Source: Chara braunii
Lineage: Eukaryota; Streptophyta; Charophyceae; Charales; Characeae
Reading direction: 5' to 3'
NCBI GenBank assembly: GCA_003427395.1
Contig: BFEA01000147.1
Location: 1,802,266-1,826,622, forward strand
Length of the DNA stretch: 24,357 bases
Both the position numbers and the translations under genes were made by a program. The stretch's first letter is position 1. The number at the start of each line of letters is the position of its first letter. The notes beneath the pieces were generated by a model that was given only the letters and a program-made list of their open reading frames with translations, was not told the DNA's origin and ran no database searches. Shown here in pieces: positions 1 through 7,313 of this stretch.

Positions 1-756
1 GGGGCTGGCTAACAGGTTTGCTGAAACCTGGACGGACCCGAACAACAGACTGTGTACACTAAACGACGATCACACCCTCACATGGCACCCCTGGCTTCTC
101 TCCGAGAGGGGATGGGAAAGATTACTGACACACCATTTTCAAGTCCCCTACCTACCGACCGACCTTATCCTGGTCCAAAGCTAATCACCTATCACTATCA
201 CAATCCCAATACAGCTCTTCCCCTCCCCCGATCTCCCCGTCCTGCTTCTGCTCCCGTCCCCCCCCCTTGCCAACCTGCCTTGCCTCTGCCACCCTCCCCC
301 CTTACCCTGCACAGAAGACACCCAAACACCCACCACGTCCACACCCATCACCAAGCCGGCCAGGTCAAGTAAGTCTCTCTGGAGCAGTAAGTTTCTCTGG
401 AGTATCTACAAAGTAAGCCAGGGGAGAGGGAAGGAGAAGAGCAGGTGGACAGTGAGACAGAGATAAAACAAAGATACCGGGAGNGCCTCAACATGCAGGG
501 GCGACGGCCCGGATGTATATCCAAAATCAGAATAACATAGGCTGTTGCGGTTAACATAGGCTGTAGCACCAAAATCACCTACTTCAGCCATTGCCTCTTC
601 TTGGAAGTGAGTAGAGCATATGTGTACTTTCATATCATTCTATTTCACCCAGTACCTCATCTAGGTTGTAAGTAGAATAAATGCAGGCTGGCAAGTAGGT
701 AAGCATTATAGGTTACAGTAGGTGTTCGATGCACCAATCATACCAGCGCACCTTAA
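1..756. other. No gene seen; pyrimidine-rich start
   Basis: I see no supportable gene here. Bases about 215-305 are strongly C/T-rich on the plus strand, with a run of ten C near 258. Short open frames on both strands are low in complexity and lack recognisable motifs. An ambiguous base is present at 484. Confidence 0.5.
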
Positions 757-928
757 CATTGTAACATACAGTATAGTACAAAGCTAGCACAGTTCATAAG
801 GAAACTGCACACAGACTCGCAATGACACTTAACTAACATAGACTACAGTGTACAACAGTGTACAACATAACACAGTACAAAGCGGGCACAGTTCACAAGA
901 CAGCTATACACAGACTCACAACGACAGA
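757..928 (+). repeat. Direct repeat, two units about 100 bp apart
   Basis: The stretch around 757-828 recurs at about 857-928. Both units share a core reading ACAAAGC..GCACAGTTCA, followed by ACACAGACTC. The period is 100 bp, measured between the shared ACAAAGC motifs at 777 and 877. A shorter duplication, ACAGTGTACA twice, lies between the units. No coding potential is seen. Confidence 0.6.
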
Positions 929-1044
929 TGGGCGATTTACAGCCCACCTCACCCACAAGTACACTAACTGATTACATTGCTCTCACAATGCATGGATCAC
1001 ATGGAAACATCAAACTGTATAATTACATTGAAATGTACTCTTCA

Positions 1045-1153
1045 GGGACGCTGGACCTGATTTCCAGCAGGTGCTGCTCCCCACCAATAGATGGAGCCAT
1101 CCCGACACTGCTAGAGGTGTCTGCATACATCAGCACCCCGTTCGGGCTGTTTT

Positions 1154-1190
<37 letters not shown>
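1045..1190 (+). mobile_element. Family A structured SINE-like element, copy A1
   Basis: The copy starts at GGGACGCTGGACC and ends in 32 consecutive A (1159-1190), so the sense strand is plus. It carries the family's hairpin 1 (CTGGA with TCCAG, degraded by one base), hairpin 2 (GCTCC...GGAGC around the invariant ACCAATAGAT) and a decayed hairpin 3. It lacks the upstream head seen in the longer copies at 4471 and 23503, so it is 5'-truncated. It abuts the family D fragment at 1193. No target-site duplication was found. Confidence 0.75.
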
Positions 1191-1192
<2 letters not shown>

Positions 1193-1194
<2 letters not shown>

Positions 1195-1369
1195 AGTAGT
1201 GATAGGGGTGTGCTACAACAGTCGCAGAGAGTATGGGTAGGGAGGTGGTCTTACAAAAAAAAGGAGTGTCAGAACAGCCAATTGTTGTGGCAGTAAACCC
1301 GTATGTCCAGAGTCTGGCGTCTACAACAACTGGGCTTTGAAAAAAAAAAAAAAAAAAAAAGAGTCATCC
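1193..1369 (+). mobile_element. 3' fragment of family D element (tail copy)
   Basis: This stretch is a direct repeat of 10205-10377, the 3' end of the long SINE-like element at 8983-10377. Both contain GGATAGTAG, TGGGTAGGG, GTGGTCTTAC, CTACAACAAC and TGGGCTT, and both end in poly-A (here about 1340-1360). Only the 3' part is present, as expected for 5' truncation during target-primed reverse transcription. It directly follows the poly-A of copy A1, so one element landed beside or in the tail of the other. Confidence 0.7.
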
Positions 1370-1370
1370 A

Positions 1371-1721
1371 AAAAGTTGCCAAAAATACAATTAGTAGGTG
1401 CAAAAAGATAAAAACAAAATTCTCTGCCAACACCCTTATGATGAGGTTGGTTTTTTGTTTGTTTCTTTTTCTCTATGATCAGGTTGTAGCACCTGGAGCA
1501 GCATTGTTAAAGAATCAAATCCAGTTCAACACCTCTAGCGCTGGCCCAGGGCTTCTATTTCCAAAATGAAAAATTCAACACCTCTACCACCTGCAAGGGG
1601 GGGTTTCAGACTATGTCTTCAAAAAAAAAAAATTCACGTCTGTGGGGCATACTTGGTGAAGTTGGTGCCACAGTCAGATCAGACACGGATCTTTTGTATT
1701 GGATGTTGCCTGTCGCTTCTG
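1371..1721. other. No gene seen
   Basis: This is A-rich sequence with a short oligo-A run at about 1620-1632. The motif TTCAACACCTCTA occurs twice (near 1525 and 1573), a weak local duplication. Nothing resembles a known coding family. Confidence 0.4.
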
Positions 1722-1800
1722 CATTTTTTCAGGTTTGGGGCCATAGGGTGGCGGAGGAAGGATGGGGGGGGGGCGGCGCGGGAGAGGGTAGACAAATCTG
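1722..1800 (+). repeat. Shared module, also at 5463-5531
   Basis: The sequence beginning TTTTTTCAGGTTTGGGGCC and running through a G-rich stretch to ACAAATCT is repeated at 5463-5531. In both places it is followed at once by the poly-T of a minus-strand family A copy (A2 here, A4 there). The shared block therefore includes flank as well as SINE, so it arose by duplication of a larger segment, or the SINE now forms part of a composite repeat. Confidence 0.65.
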
Positions 1801-1917
1801 TTTTCTTTTTTTTCTTTAACAAAAAATCCCGCCAGTGTTAGTGGTGCTGCACCTGGGGAGAGGCTCCATCTATTGTTGGGGAGCATTACCTGCTGGAAAA
1901 CGGGGTCCAGCGTCCAG
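1799..1917 (-). mobile_element. Family A structured SINE-like element, copy A2
   Basis: The poly-T run at 1799-1817 is the reverse complement of the poly-A tail, so the element lies on the minus strand. Hairpin 2 and hairpin 1 are recognisable (GGCTCCATCTATTG..GGGGAGC and CTGGAAAACGGGGTCCAG). Hairpin 3 has lost its loop and one arm: GTGGTGCTG runs straight into CACCTGGGG. The missing segment is the central ATAAGAGCAGA region, as expected if replication skipped a hairpin. Confidence 0.75.
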
Positions 1918-1939
1918 GCCGTGGCCTGACCCCACAGGC

Positions 1940-2226
1940 TGTGTGCTGTTCCAGTCCAGTCCAGTCCTGCCCGGTACCACTGTCGGTACCACTGTCGGTA
2001 CCACTGTCGGTACCAGGCAGTCCAGTCAGTCAGTCAGTCCGCTGGGGGTATACCCCAGCTGTTGTCTGTTTTTCAGACAATTCTTCACTTTTGCACACCT
2101 TGGAGTATGTGGGTGTTGAGTCTGCGTCGGAGCTGCTCTGTCCCTTCCAGCTCCATCTCTACCTCCTCCTTCGTCAACCCTTCTTCTCCATCCTGACGGA
2201 CCGCCATCCCGGCGGGTCCGGTACAC
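1940..2226 (+). mobile_element. Probable 5' LTR end of an LTR retrotransposon remnant
   Basis: This stretch lies directly before a plant-type primer-binding site and ends in TACA plus one base, as LTRs often end in CA. It contains 3.5 copies of the 12-bp unit GGTACCACTGTC (about 1973-2016) and a 7-bp hairpin, GCTGGGGGTATACCCCAGC (2041-2059). The left boundary is uncertain: a TGTGTG near 1939 could be the LTR start. No second LTR copy, integrase or LTR-type reverse transcriptase was seen in the window, so this is a fragment. Confidence 0.4.
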
Positions 2227-2238
2227 TGGTATCAGAGC
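2227..2238 (+). promoter_or_regulatory. Primer-binding site matching initiator-Met tRNA
   Basis: TGGTATCAGAGC is the classic primer-binding site of plant copia and gypsy LTR retrotransposons, complementary to the 3' end of the initiator methionine tRNA. It sits one base after a potential LTR end (ACA). The match is 12 of 12, followed by CGG. This is the main sequence argument for a plant-lineage host. A chance match in 24 kb is unlikely but possible. Confidence 0.65.
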
Positions 2239-2356
2239 CGGAACAGTCCCTCCTCCAGCCCGCCCACCCTCCCGTAACAGGGAGAAATTGGTGTAATCCC
2301 GAGAGCAGGATTTTCAGCGTTTTGCAGGGCAGGAACAGCGAAAAAATGGGGGGGAC

Positions 2357-2518
2357 ATGTGGCGAAAAAGGGAGCTGCCATCACGACACGTGCACGCAAG
2401 CGGCAACTCCAAGCCCGCCGCACGCGTGAACTCGCCCACGCTGCCACACTGCCCCACCCTGCCTCGCCCCCGAATTATTGTTATCAAGATTCGGGATGCT
2501 GCAGCTGCTAGGGTTTGA
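2357..2518 (+). CDS. Short open frame after the primer-binding site
   Basis: A 53-codon frame beginning ATG TGG CGA AAA lies about 120 bp after the primer-binding site, where a gag-leader frame could begin. It is rich in Arg, Pro and Ser and matches no family I recognise. It runs into the tRNA-like SINE at about 2498 and stops at TGA 2516-2518. Another ATG at 2346 in a different frame gives a 27-codon peptide. I would treat this as a possible truncated gag start at best. Confidence 0.15.
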   Translation: MWRKRELPSRHVHASGNSKPAARVNSPTLPHCPTLPRPRIIVIKIRDAAAARV

Positions 2519-2600
2519 ATCTGGGCAGCTGCTGCTCATGCGAGTGCATAGCCAATGCCTTAACACACTGGCCAAAGCCAGAATACGAGTTGATACTGTG
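2498..2600 (-). mobile_element. tRNA-like SINE head on the minus strand
   Basis: Read on the minus strand, TTGGCCAGTGTGTTAAGGC resembles an RNA polymerase III A box in a tRNA D arm. About 45 bases later GATTCAAACCC resembles a B box. The region between does not fold into a normal anticodon arm, so this is a tRNA-derived SINE head rather than a tRNA gene. The 3' extent is unclear and no clean target-site duplication was found. Confidence 0.45.
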
Positions 2601-2902
2601 GGTTGCTGCTGTTGAAGAGGTGGCACAGCAGCTATTTGCTCCCCCCCCCCCGTCGGTTTGCGGCGAGCAGCATGCGGGAAGGCAACTATTTGCCCACCCC
2701 CCCCCCTGCGCAGGGTGGTGTGTGCTGCCGCCTGCGCACGACTGGCATGTGCTGCCTCTCTGCAGTGCCACGTGGCAGCTTGCTGTGGATCTTGAAGACC
2801 CCCTTGGCTAGGGGGCTGCACTACAGTGACATCTGGGTGGCTGATCAAGATCTCAGCCTACCCAAGATCTTTTTATTGCAGTGGCATCAGGCCAGCAACA
2901 TC
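2601..2902. other. No gene; duplicated C-run motif
   Basis: Two imperfect units occur, CAGCTATTTGCTC plus a C run (about 2629-2652) and CAACTATTTGCCC plus a C run (about 2684-2706). This suggests a small local duplication around G/C homopolymers. Open frames here exist on both strands but follow the composition only. Confidence 0.4.
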
Positions 2903-3081
2903 TTGAAGNGGTATGATGCGACAAGGGATCACTACCCTCCTTTATAAAAAAGGGGATAACGAGGAGGTTAGAAACTACAGGCCTATTACCCTCCTCCCAG
3001 TCCCATACAAACTGGTGGCTAAGACACTTACCAGAAGACTGCTGCTGCTAATGAACCTTTTGATTCATCCTGATCAGTCTG
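2903..3081 (+). pseudogene. LINE reverse transcriptase fragment (fingers region)
   Basis: Translation of about 2913-3081 gives the L1-type fingers block: GITTLLYKKGD, then NYRPITLLPV.YKLVAK, then LIHPDQ. This is the conserved stretch that normally precedes the TGF and F.DF.KAYD motifs of non-LTR reverse transcriptases. The palm with the catalytic aspartates is missing, because the frame runs into a poly-T tract at 3082 that belongs to an inserted minus-strand element. The equivalent block of the long LINE at 19910-20080 is clearly more divergent, so this is another LINE lineage. An ambiguous base lies at 2909. Confidence 0.75.
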
Positions 3082-3790
3082 TTTTTTTTTTTTTTTTTAG
3101 GACAAAAGCTCCAATCTATTCGTGGGGAGCATCACGTGCTGAGAACCGGGCTCAACGTCTCTTTGAAGTACAACTGAGAATATAGGACACAATTGAAGTC
3201 CCGGGGCCATTACCCGGCTTCGGCTAGGAAAACAATCAATCAATTAGCACACCTGCGAAAACCTATGAGAACCAACTTTTAAAAACAACTACAGATCTAA
3301 AAAAAAAAAACTGCCTATGATCTACCCAACCACACTCCTACTATTTACAACCCCCCTTCAACAGATGAAAAAAACGTTAAATCCAAGCATTTAGTCCTCG
3401 TACCAGAACTCAGCTGATCTCATCCTCCCCTATGCTAGGGTTACAAGGCAACACAAACTTCCCCAGTACCGACCAGCCTGGTTCAGACGACAAAAAGTGC
3501 CTTCCTCCCTCAACACTCTCGATTAACCACACGCCCTTAAGTTACAGGGAAAAAAAAAACGGCATCAGCTACGTCGGACAAACTGGTTATGCCTTCCGCC
3601 CTCAGCATAACTCCACAGACCTTTTGCTCCCCCAGGTTACAGAGCAAAAGATCCAGCACCGGTCTGTGTCGTCCCAACTTTATCATTTTGACCTACTTAC
3701 TTAGACAGACGCCCCTTCCCATGTTGAACCCCCCCTGCTTCCTCCCATCTTCCAACCCTCACCTTCCTTCCCCCCCTAACATTCTATCCA
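3082..3790 (-). mobile_element. Family B repeat element, copy B1 (poly-T end first)
   Basis: The poly-T run 3082-3098 marks the reversed 3' end. It is followed by a family A-like hairpin 2 (GCTCC...GGGGAGC, 3109-3130), a hairpin 1 variant (TGAG/CTCA, 3140-3154) and a third hairpin, CCGGGGCCATTACCCGG (3201-3217). The next 550 bp, with GTCCTCGTACCAG, GCTAGGGTTACAAGG and CAGTACCGACCAGCC, recur at 3829-4320 and inverted at 10687-11095. Its insertion cuts the reverse-transcriptase fragment at 3081. No intact protein was recognised. Confidence 0.65.
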
Positions 3791-3828
3791 CAATCTCCCT
3801 GATCATAGGCAGATCACTGCATAGACAC

Positions 3829-4320
3829 TCTGTGAGATACCGGGACCATTACCCGGCAAGACAGGAAGACGAAATCCTTACCTAACTCCTTCCCCGCTCC
3901 GCACAGGAAGGACTACTTCGCAGGTATTCAGTCCTCGTACCAGGACTCGCTAGATCTCATACCCCCTTCGCTAGGGTGATAGGACAACACCAACTGCCCC
4001 CAATACCGACCGAACTAGTTCTGACGGAGAGGAAGTGTCTTCCTCTCTCGACAACTCCCTTAGCTGCACAGCCCCCAAAGTTACAGGGTCACTGCCCCGG
4101 CCTCACTACGTTGAACAAGATGGTTATGCCTTCCACCCTCGGCATAGCTCCAATAGTCTCAAGCTCCCCTGGTTACAGAGCAACTGCTCCAGCACCGACC
4201 ATTGTCACCCCAGCCTGCCCTTCTGATAGACCTACCCCCTTGAAAACCAATCTGTCCTCTGCCCCAAGCACCACCCTGCTAAAACCAACCTTCCCTTTCT
4301 TGCTTACCGAATAGTTTGTT
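3829..4320 (-). repeat. Family B repeat, copy B1b (direct repeat of B1 body)
   Basis: It aligns with 3190-3760 in the same orientation: the ACCGGGACCATTACCCGG hairpin (about 3840-3857), then GTCCTCGTACCAGGACTC, TCGCTAGGGTGAT, AATACCGACCGA, GGTTATGCCTTCC and GTTACAGAGCAA. It lacks the poly-T and hairpin 1-2 end. Together with B1 it forms a direct repeat with a period of about 550-650 bp. The frame at 3976-4314 (113 codons) reads through it but has no family resemblance. Confidence 0.6.
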
Positions 4321-4470
4321 TAAGGGTTTTAAGAAATTTTCGAAAACTCAGGAACATCAAACACCAACCTGAGAAAATAGAGAAACTTCACCTGCATCCC
4401 AAAAAGAGGACAGGAGGGAGAAAAATAACCTCTTCATTTTTCTATTTTTTTCCAATTTTTCCAAGGCCTT
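4321..4470. other. No gene seen
   Basis: A/T-rich sequence lies between the family B block and copy A3, with TTTTCGAAAACTCAGGAA near 4337. Similar TTCGAAAAC..CAGGAA motifs appear near 12333-12360, so this may be a further edge of family B. Confidence 0.3.
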
Positions 4471-4665
4471 GCTCAGTCAATACCCTGGATTCCAGGGTAA
4501 TCAATGCTGGCAAGGATCCCCCAAACTGTTTTCTTGATCATAATTTGTATATGGGATGCTGGACACACTTTCCAGCAGGTGATGCTCCCCACCAATAGAT
4601 GGAGCCTCTTCCCGGGTGATAGCGGTGGCTGTTTTTATCTGCACCCCTATCACCCAGGGGGCGAG
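4471..4665 (+). mobile_element. Family A structured SINE-like element, copy A3
   Basis: This copy shows the whole hairpin chain in sense orientation. Head: GCTCAGTCAATA. Hairpin 0: CCCTGGATTCCAGGG (4483-4497). Hairpin 1: CTGGACACACTTTCCAG (4559-4575). Hairpin 2: GCTCC...GGAGC (4584-4605). Hairpin 3: GGGTGATAG with CTATCACCC (4614-4655). Hairpin 3 differs from other copies in both arms yet still pairs over nine bases. The conserved loop is diverged here and no poly-A follows. Confidence 0.75.
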
Positions 4666-5267
4666 ATTCTAGCGTTCACTCGGGACTACACAACACAAAC
4701 TCACTGTGTGACCATCGAAGTTACTCCCTTCCCTCAAAAAGCAAACCCCTTGTTCCTACACTGCCCCCACCGGGAGGCGCCCCCTCTCCTTTCGGCCCTA
4801 GTTCGGAACAACCTATAAACGGACACTTCAAACCCCTAAAAGGCATAGAATTCCCCCTAGAGCATACCTCACAGGCTGAAGTTCCCCCTTTCCTTCTGCC
4901 CCACCCCCTCCAGGCAAGGCAGCCCTCTCTACCTCTCACCCTGCTGAAAACAACTTCACCCTCTCATCTTCTGTCCCCAACCGCGAGCGCTGATCCGACC
5001 CTAAATCAGCCTGGCCCAGAAAAAGACAATCCCACAATACCGCCTCCCCCCTCCAAGGGTAACACCTCCCACCTTGTCAAACCCTCACGGAGAGGGGCTC
5101 CAACCCTAAAGAAGAACCCCACAGATTCACATAGCAAGACACAAATATACCACACAAAGACCCAGGCAAACTTTGAAACCCAATTAATGAAAAAATGCCA
5201 TTCAGAATCAGAATTTGCAGCAACAGTAATCAAAACTAGGAAGTTAAGTTTTACCGAAGTAGGCTAA
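4623..5267 (+). CDS. Open frame of 214 codons without an initiator ATG
   Basis: Between the TAG at 4620-4622 and the TAA at 5265-5267 one plus-strand frame stays open for 645 bp. It begins inside copy A3. The translation is Pro/Ser/Thr-rich (GGAPSPFGPSSEQPING, then SRRGAPTLKKNPTDSHSKTQ) and ends in a charged part with KCHSESEFAATVIKTRK. The only ATG is near the end (5187). C-rich DNA has few stop codons, so chance is possible. It could be a decayed gag-like region or an exon. No domain is recognised. Confidence 0.25.
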   Translation, partial: RWLFLSAPLSPRGRDSSVHSGLHNTNSLCDHRSYSLPSKSKPLVPTLPPPGGAPSPFGPSSEQPINGHFKPLKGIEFPLEHTSQAEVPPFLLPHPLQARQPSLPLTLLKTTSPSHLLSPTASADPTLNQPGPEKDNPTIPPPPSKGNTSHLVKPSRRGAPTLKKNPTDSHSKTQIYHTKTQANFETQLMKKCHSESEFAATVIKTRKLSFTEVG

Positions 5268-5470
5268 CCTACTCTCCCCCAACCTCTTTTCTCTTTCCCC
5301 CCTATCATCTAATCATCCTTTCCAACCCTACCACTACTCTTTGCCCCCTACCTCCCTCTTCACTCATCTTCCACAACCTTTTTCTCTCCTCTCCTCCCCA
5401 CTCACCATCTTCTACGATTCTCATCTACTCCTCTCCACCTTTTCTGTGTCCTTCTCTCCCATTTTTTCAG
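5268..5470 (+). other. Pyrimidine tract ending in TTTTTTCAGG
   Basis: About 200 bases are overwhelmingly C and T and end at ATTTTTTCAGGTTTGG. This resembles a long polypyrimidine tract before a 3' splice site (CAG/G), and a CTAAC branch-like motif sits at its start. The same TTTTTTCAGGTTTGG occurs at about 1722. No exon beyond it can be supported. The composition also allows triplex-type DNA. Confidence 0.35.
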
Positions 5471-5531
5471 GTTTGGGGCCATAGGGTGGTGAAGGAAGGA
5501 TTGGGGGGGGCGGGGAGGTGGTAAACAAATC

Positions 5532-5990
5532 TTTTTTTTTTTTTTTTTAACAACCCCCCCCCACCAGTGTTAGCGGTGCTGATAAGAGCAGACACCACTA
5601 GCACCTGGGGAGAGACTCCATCTATTGGTGGGGAGCATCACCTGCTGGGAAACGGGTCCAGCGTCCCTTATACAGACTGAGATTGTAATACCTCTGATAC
5701 ACGATTGTGGGAAATCCCTGCCAGCATTGATTACCCTGGGATCCAAGGGATTGACTGAGCAGGATATTAGACGGGAGATTACGACAGGGGGGGGAACCTC
5801 TTCACCCTGAAACCGGCGCCAGATACACAACTATACGCTAGTTCCTCACCTGAAACTGTGTTGAGACCTTGAGTCCTTGCTGGCTGGAATTCGGGTCCAG
5901 CGTCCCATTACCTGCCTGGGTGCCTTGTAGAGAATCCGGAGGGAGTCACTGGGGGGGGCACCAGTGGGATGTCCTTCCGTCTTCTTACCT
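5532..5990 (-). mobile_element. Family A structured SINE-like element, copy A4 (near full length)
   Basis: Poly-T 5532-5548 is followed by hairpin 3, with arms GTGTTAGCGGTG (5567-5578) and CACCACTAGCAC (5593-5604) around the loop CTGATAAGAGCAGA. Then come hairpin 2 (5614-5636), hairpin 1 CTGGGAAACGGGTCCAG (5645-5661), hairpin 0 CCCTGGGATCCAAGGG (5734-5749) and a further hairpin CACTGG/CCAGTG (5947-5966). A second hairpin 1-like motif, CTGGAATTCGGGTCCAG, lies at about 5884-5900. It ends next to the LINE fragment at 5999. Confidence 0.75.
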
Positions 5991-5998
5991 GCCTCAGG

Positions 5999-6560
5999 TC
6001 AATCTTTAAAAGTATCTTGTTTAGACCAGAATTTCTGATGAGGAGTGAGCATGGGGAGTAAAAGGGATCTGGGAAGTGTGGGGGGGGGGCGCAGAGAAAA
6101 TGAAGGTTCTATGTGAATCCAATCCTTGAACTCGAATTTATAATCCCTCATATCTTCCAGGTTTCGTGGTCCACCCTCCCTGTCCCGTCCCCATGTGACC
6201 TTTGCTACCCATCCTTCTCTTTCTCCTCCCAACCAGTCCTTGCAAAAAGTTGTAATCATTCTTCTGACGTCAGTGATCTGTGTGAAAAGGTCTAGTTGTG
6301 ATTTCATGTCTAACCATCTTCGTACCAGCATTAGCTGAACCTGTTACTCGATTTGTTCGATGATTTCCTACTCTTCTATCCTCACCTTTTCCAGGGCCAG
6401 AACGCACCTTTGCCACCAGAGAGCCCACATCACCTCCCTCCTACCTAACCAGAACATGTTCTCAACGAAGGCCGAAGCTTCCCCGTCCAAAGGCCAATGG
6501 CCTGTCAGAGTGCACATTGGTGCCTGAATGCCTGCGCAGATTCTGAAAGTCTGACGTTTT
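5999..6560 (-). pseudogene. LINE C-terminal fragment (same family as 17309-22869)
   Basis: Read on the minus strand from about 6550, the translation gives TLTGHWPLDGEASAFVENMF, then LGRREVMWALWWQRCVLAL, and later DWLGGEREGWVAKVTW and FKDWIHIEP..SLRPP. These match the C-terminal region of the plus-strand LINE (GHYPPFLDDTFVLNMF, ILWILWWQRCVL, EWLGGDWEGWVAEIRW). At least two in-frame stops (TAG and TAA) interrupt about 6340-6380, and the last part is frameshifted. The upstream zinc module and reverse transcriptase are absent. The break near 6560 coincides with a tRNA-like SINE head. Confidence 0.8.
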
Positions 6561-6564
6561 GTTT

Positions 6565-6640
6565 TCCGGTTTCTTTAGCGCAGTCAGTCAAGTCCGACTT
6601 TTGTGTTCGAAGCCCCACGCCAGCATGTACTTCATACAGA
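6565..6640 (+). mobile_element. Possible tRNA-like SINE head
   Basis: TTTAGCGCAGTCAGTCAAGT resembles an A box, and TGTTCGAAGCCCC 28 bases later resembles a B box. It begins where LINE homology stops. The body could run through the duplicated segments at 6670-7130 to the (TTTTG)n tract at 7235, but no target-site duplication was found, so the boundaries are not established. Confidence 0.35.
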
Positions 6641-6669
6641 TCATGCCCTGGATGTCCACTGAGTATCCT

Positions 6670-7130
6670 GGGCTAGCCCGGGGATTTTCAACAATGGGCG
6701 TCCAGCTGGTTCTATACTAAGACCACTCACCAGTCCATCACCCCTCACAATCCCACCTTCTCTCCTTTCAGACCCAAATAAACCACCATTTCCTTTCCCA
6801 GCTATTTTGTTCTCACACGCCGGTTAATCCACTGCAATATCGCAGGGCAGACCAGCCCGGGGATTTCCAATGATGGGCGTCTGGCTGGTTCCCTCTCCTT
6901 TCAGCCCCCATTAAACCACCCGTACACCCAGCCTTGGAGGCACTACACTGCGCGCCAAACTTTTCCGAATCGCTAGGGACTTTTTTTTTTCCCCCTGCTT
7001 GGTGCCGCTAGCCTATATTATGGTCCAATAGGCCCAAGGCGCGAAATTCTTGGAGTAGGTGACAAGCAAATCTCCACAAGACTGGGGGCATGGTGGTTTA
7101 AACCACCAGTTCCTTTCCGAGCTATTTTGT
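6670..7130 (+). repeat. Local direct repeats (two to three partial units)
   Basis: AGCCCGGGGATTTTCAACA with ATGGGCGTCCAGCTGGTTC (about 6676-6715) recurs as AGCCCGGGGATTTCCAATG with ATGGGCGTCTGGCTGGTTC (about 6854-6891). TCTCCTTTCAG followed by AAACCACC occurs in both. AAACCACCA.TTCCTTTCC then AGCTATTTTGTTCT occurs near 6780 and again near 7100. The period is about 178 bp between the first two. No coding content is recognised. Confidence 0.55.
7091..7108. repeat. Perfect 18-bp palindrome
   Basis: TGGTGGTTTAAACCACCA reads the same on both strands without a spacer. It derives from the AAACCACCA motif of the surrounding repeats joined to its own inverse. It may be chance or a small inverted duplication. 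Confidence 0.6.
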
Positions 7131-7234
7131 TCTTACATGCACGGCTAGGCAAATTGCGCACCATGCTGGTTCGACAGCAATTCGTCCGTGACGAACATCC
7201 AAGTGGGGACAAAGAGTCTCGGAGGTACTGGTGG

Positions 7235-7313
7235 CTTTTTTGTTTTGTTTTGTTTTGTTTTGTGTTTGTTTTGTTTTGTTTTGTTTTGTTTTGTTTTGTT
7301 TTGTTTTGTTTTT
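7235..7313 (+). repeat. (TTTTG)n microsatellite
   Basis: About 79 bp of TTTTG units with one irregular unit (TGTGTTTG). Open frames rich in Phe, Val, Leu and Cys in this region are products of the repeat. Such tails occur at the 3' ends of some plant SINEs, so it may close the element that starts near 6565. Confidence 0.85.

Noticed and set aside
1800-2447. Several overlapping frames around the LTR region as genes
   Set aside because: They run through the SINE, the 12-bp tandem repeat and the primer-binding site in conflicting frames, as non-coding DNA does.
5567-5661. Hammerhead ribozyme in family A (CTGATAAGAGCAG looks like the CTGATGA core)
   Set aside because: The core would need CTGATGA, a GAAA after stem II and a cleavable site in the right geometry. 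Only a part-match of CTGAT is present, and it lies in a hairpin loop.
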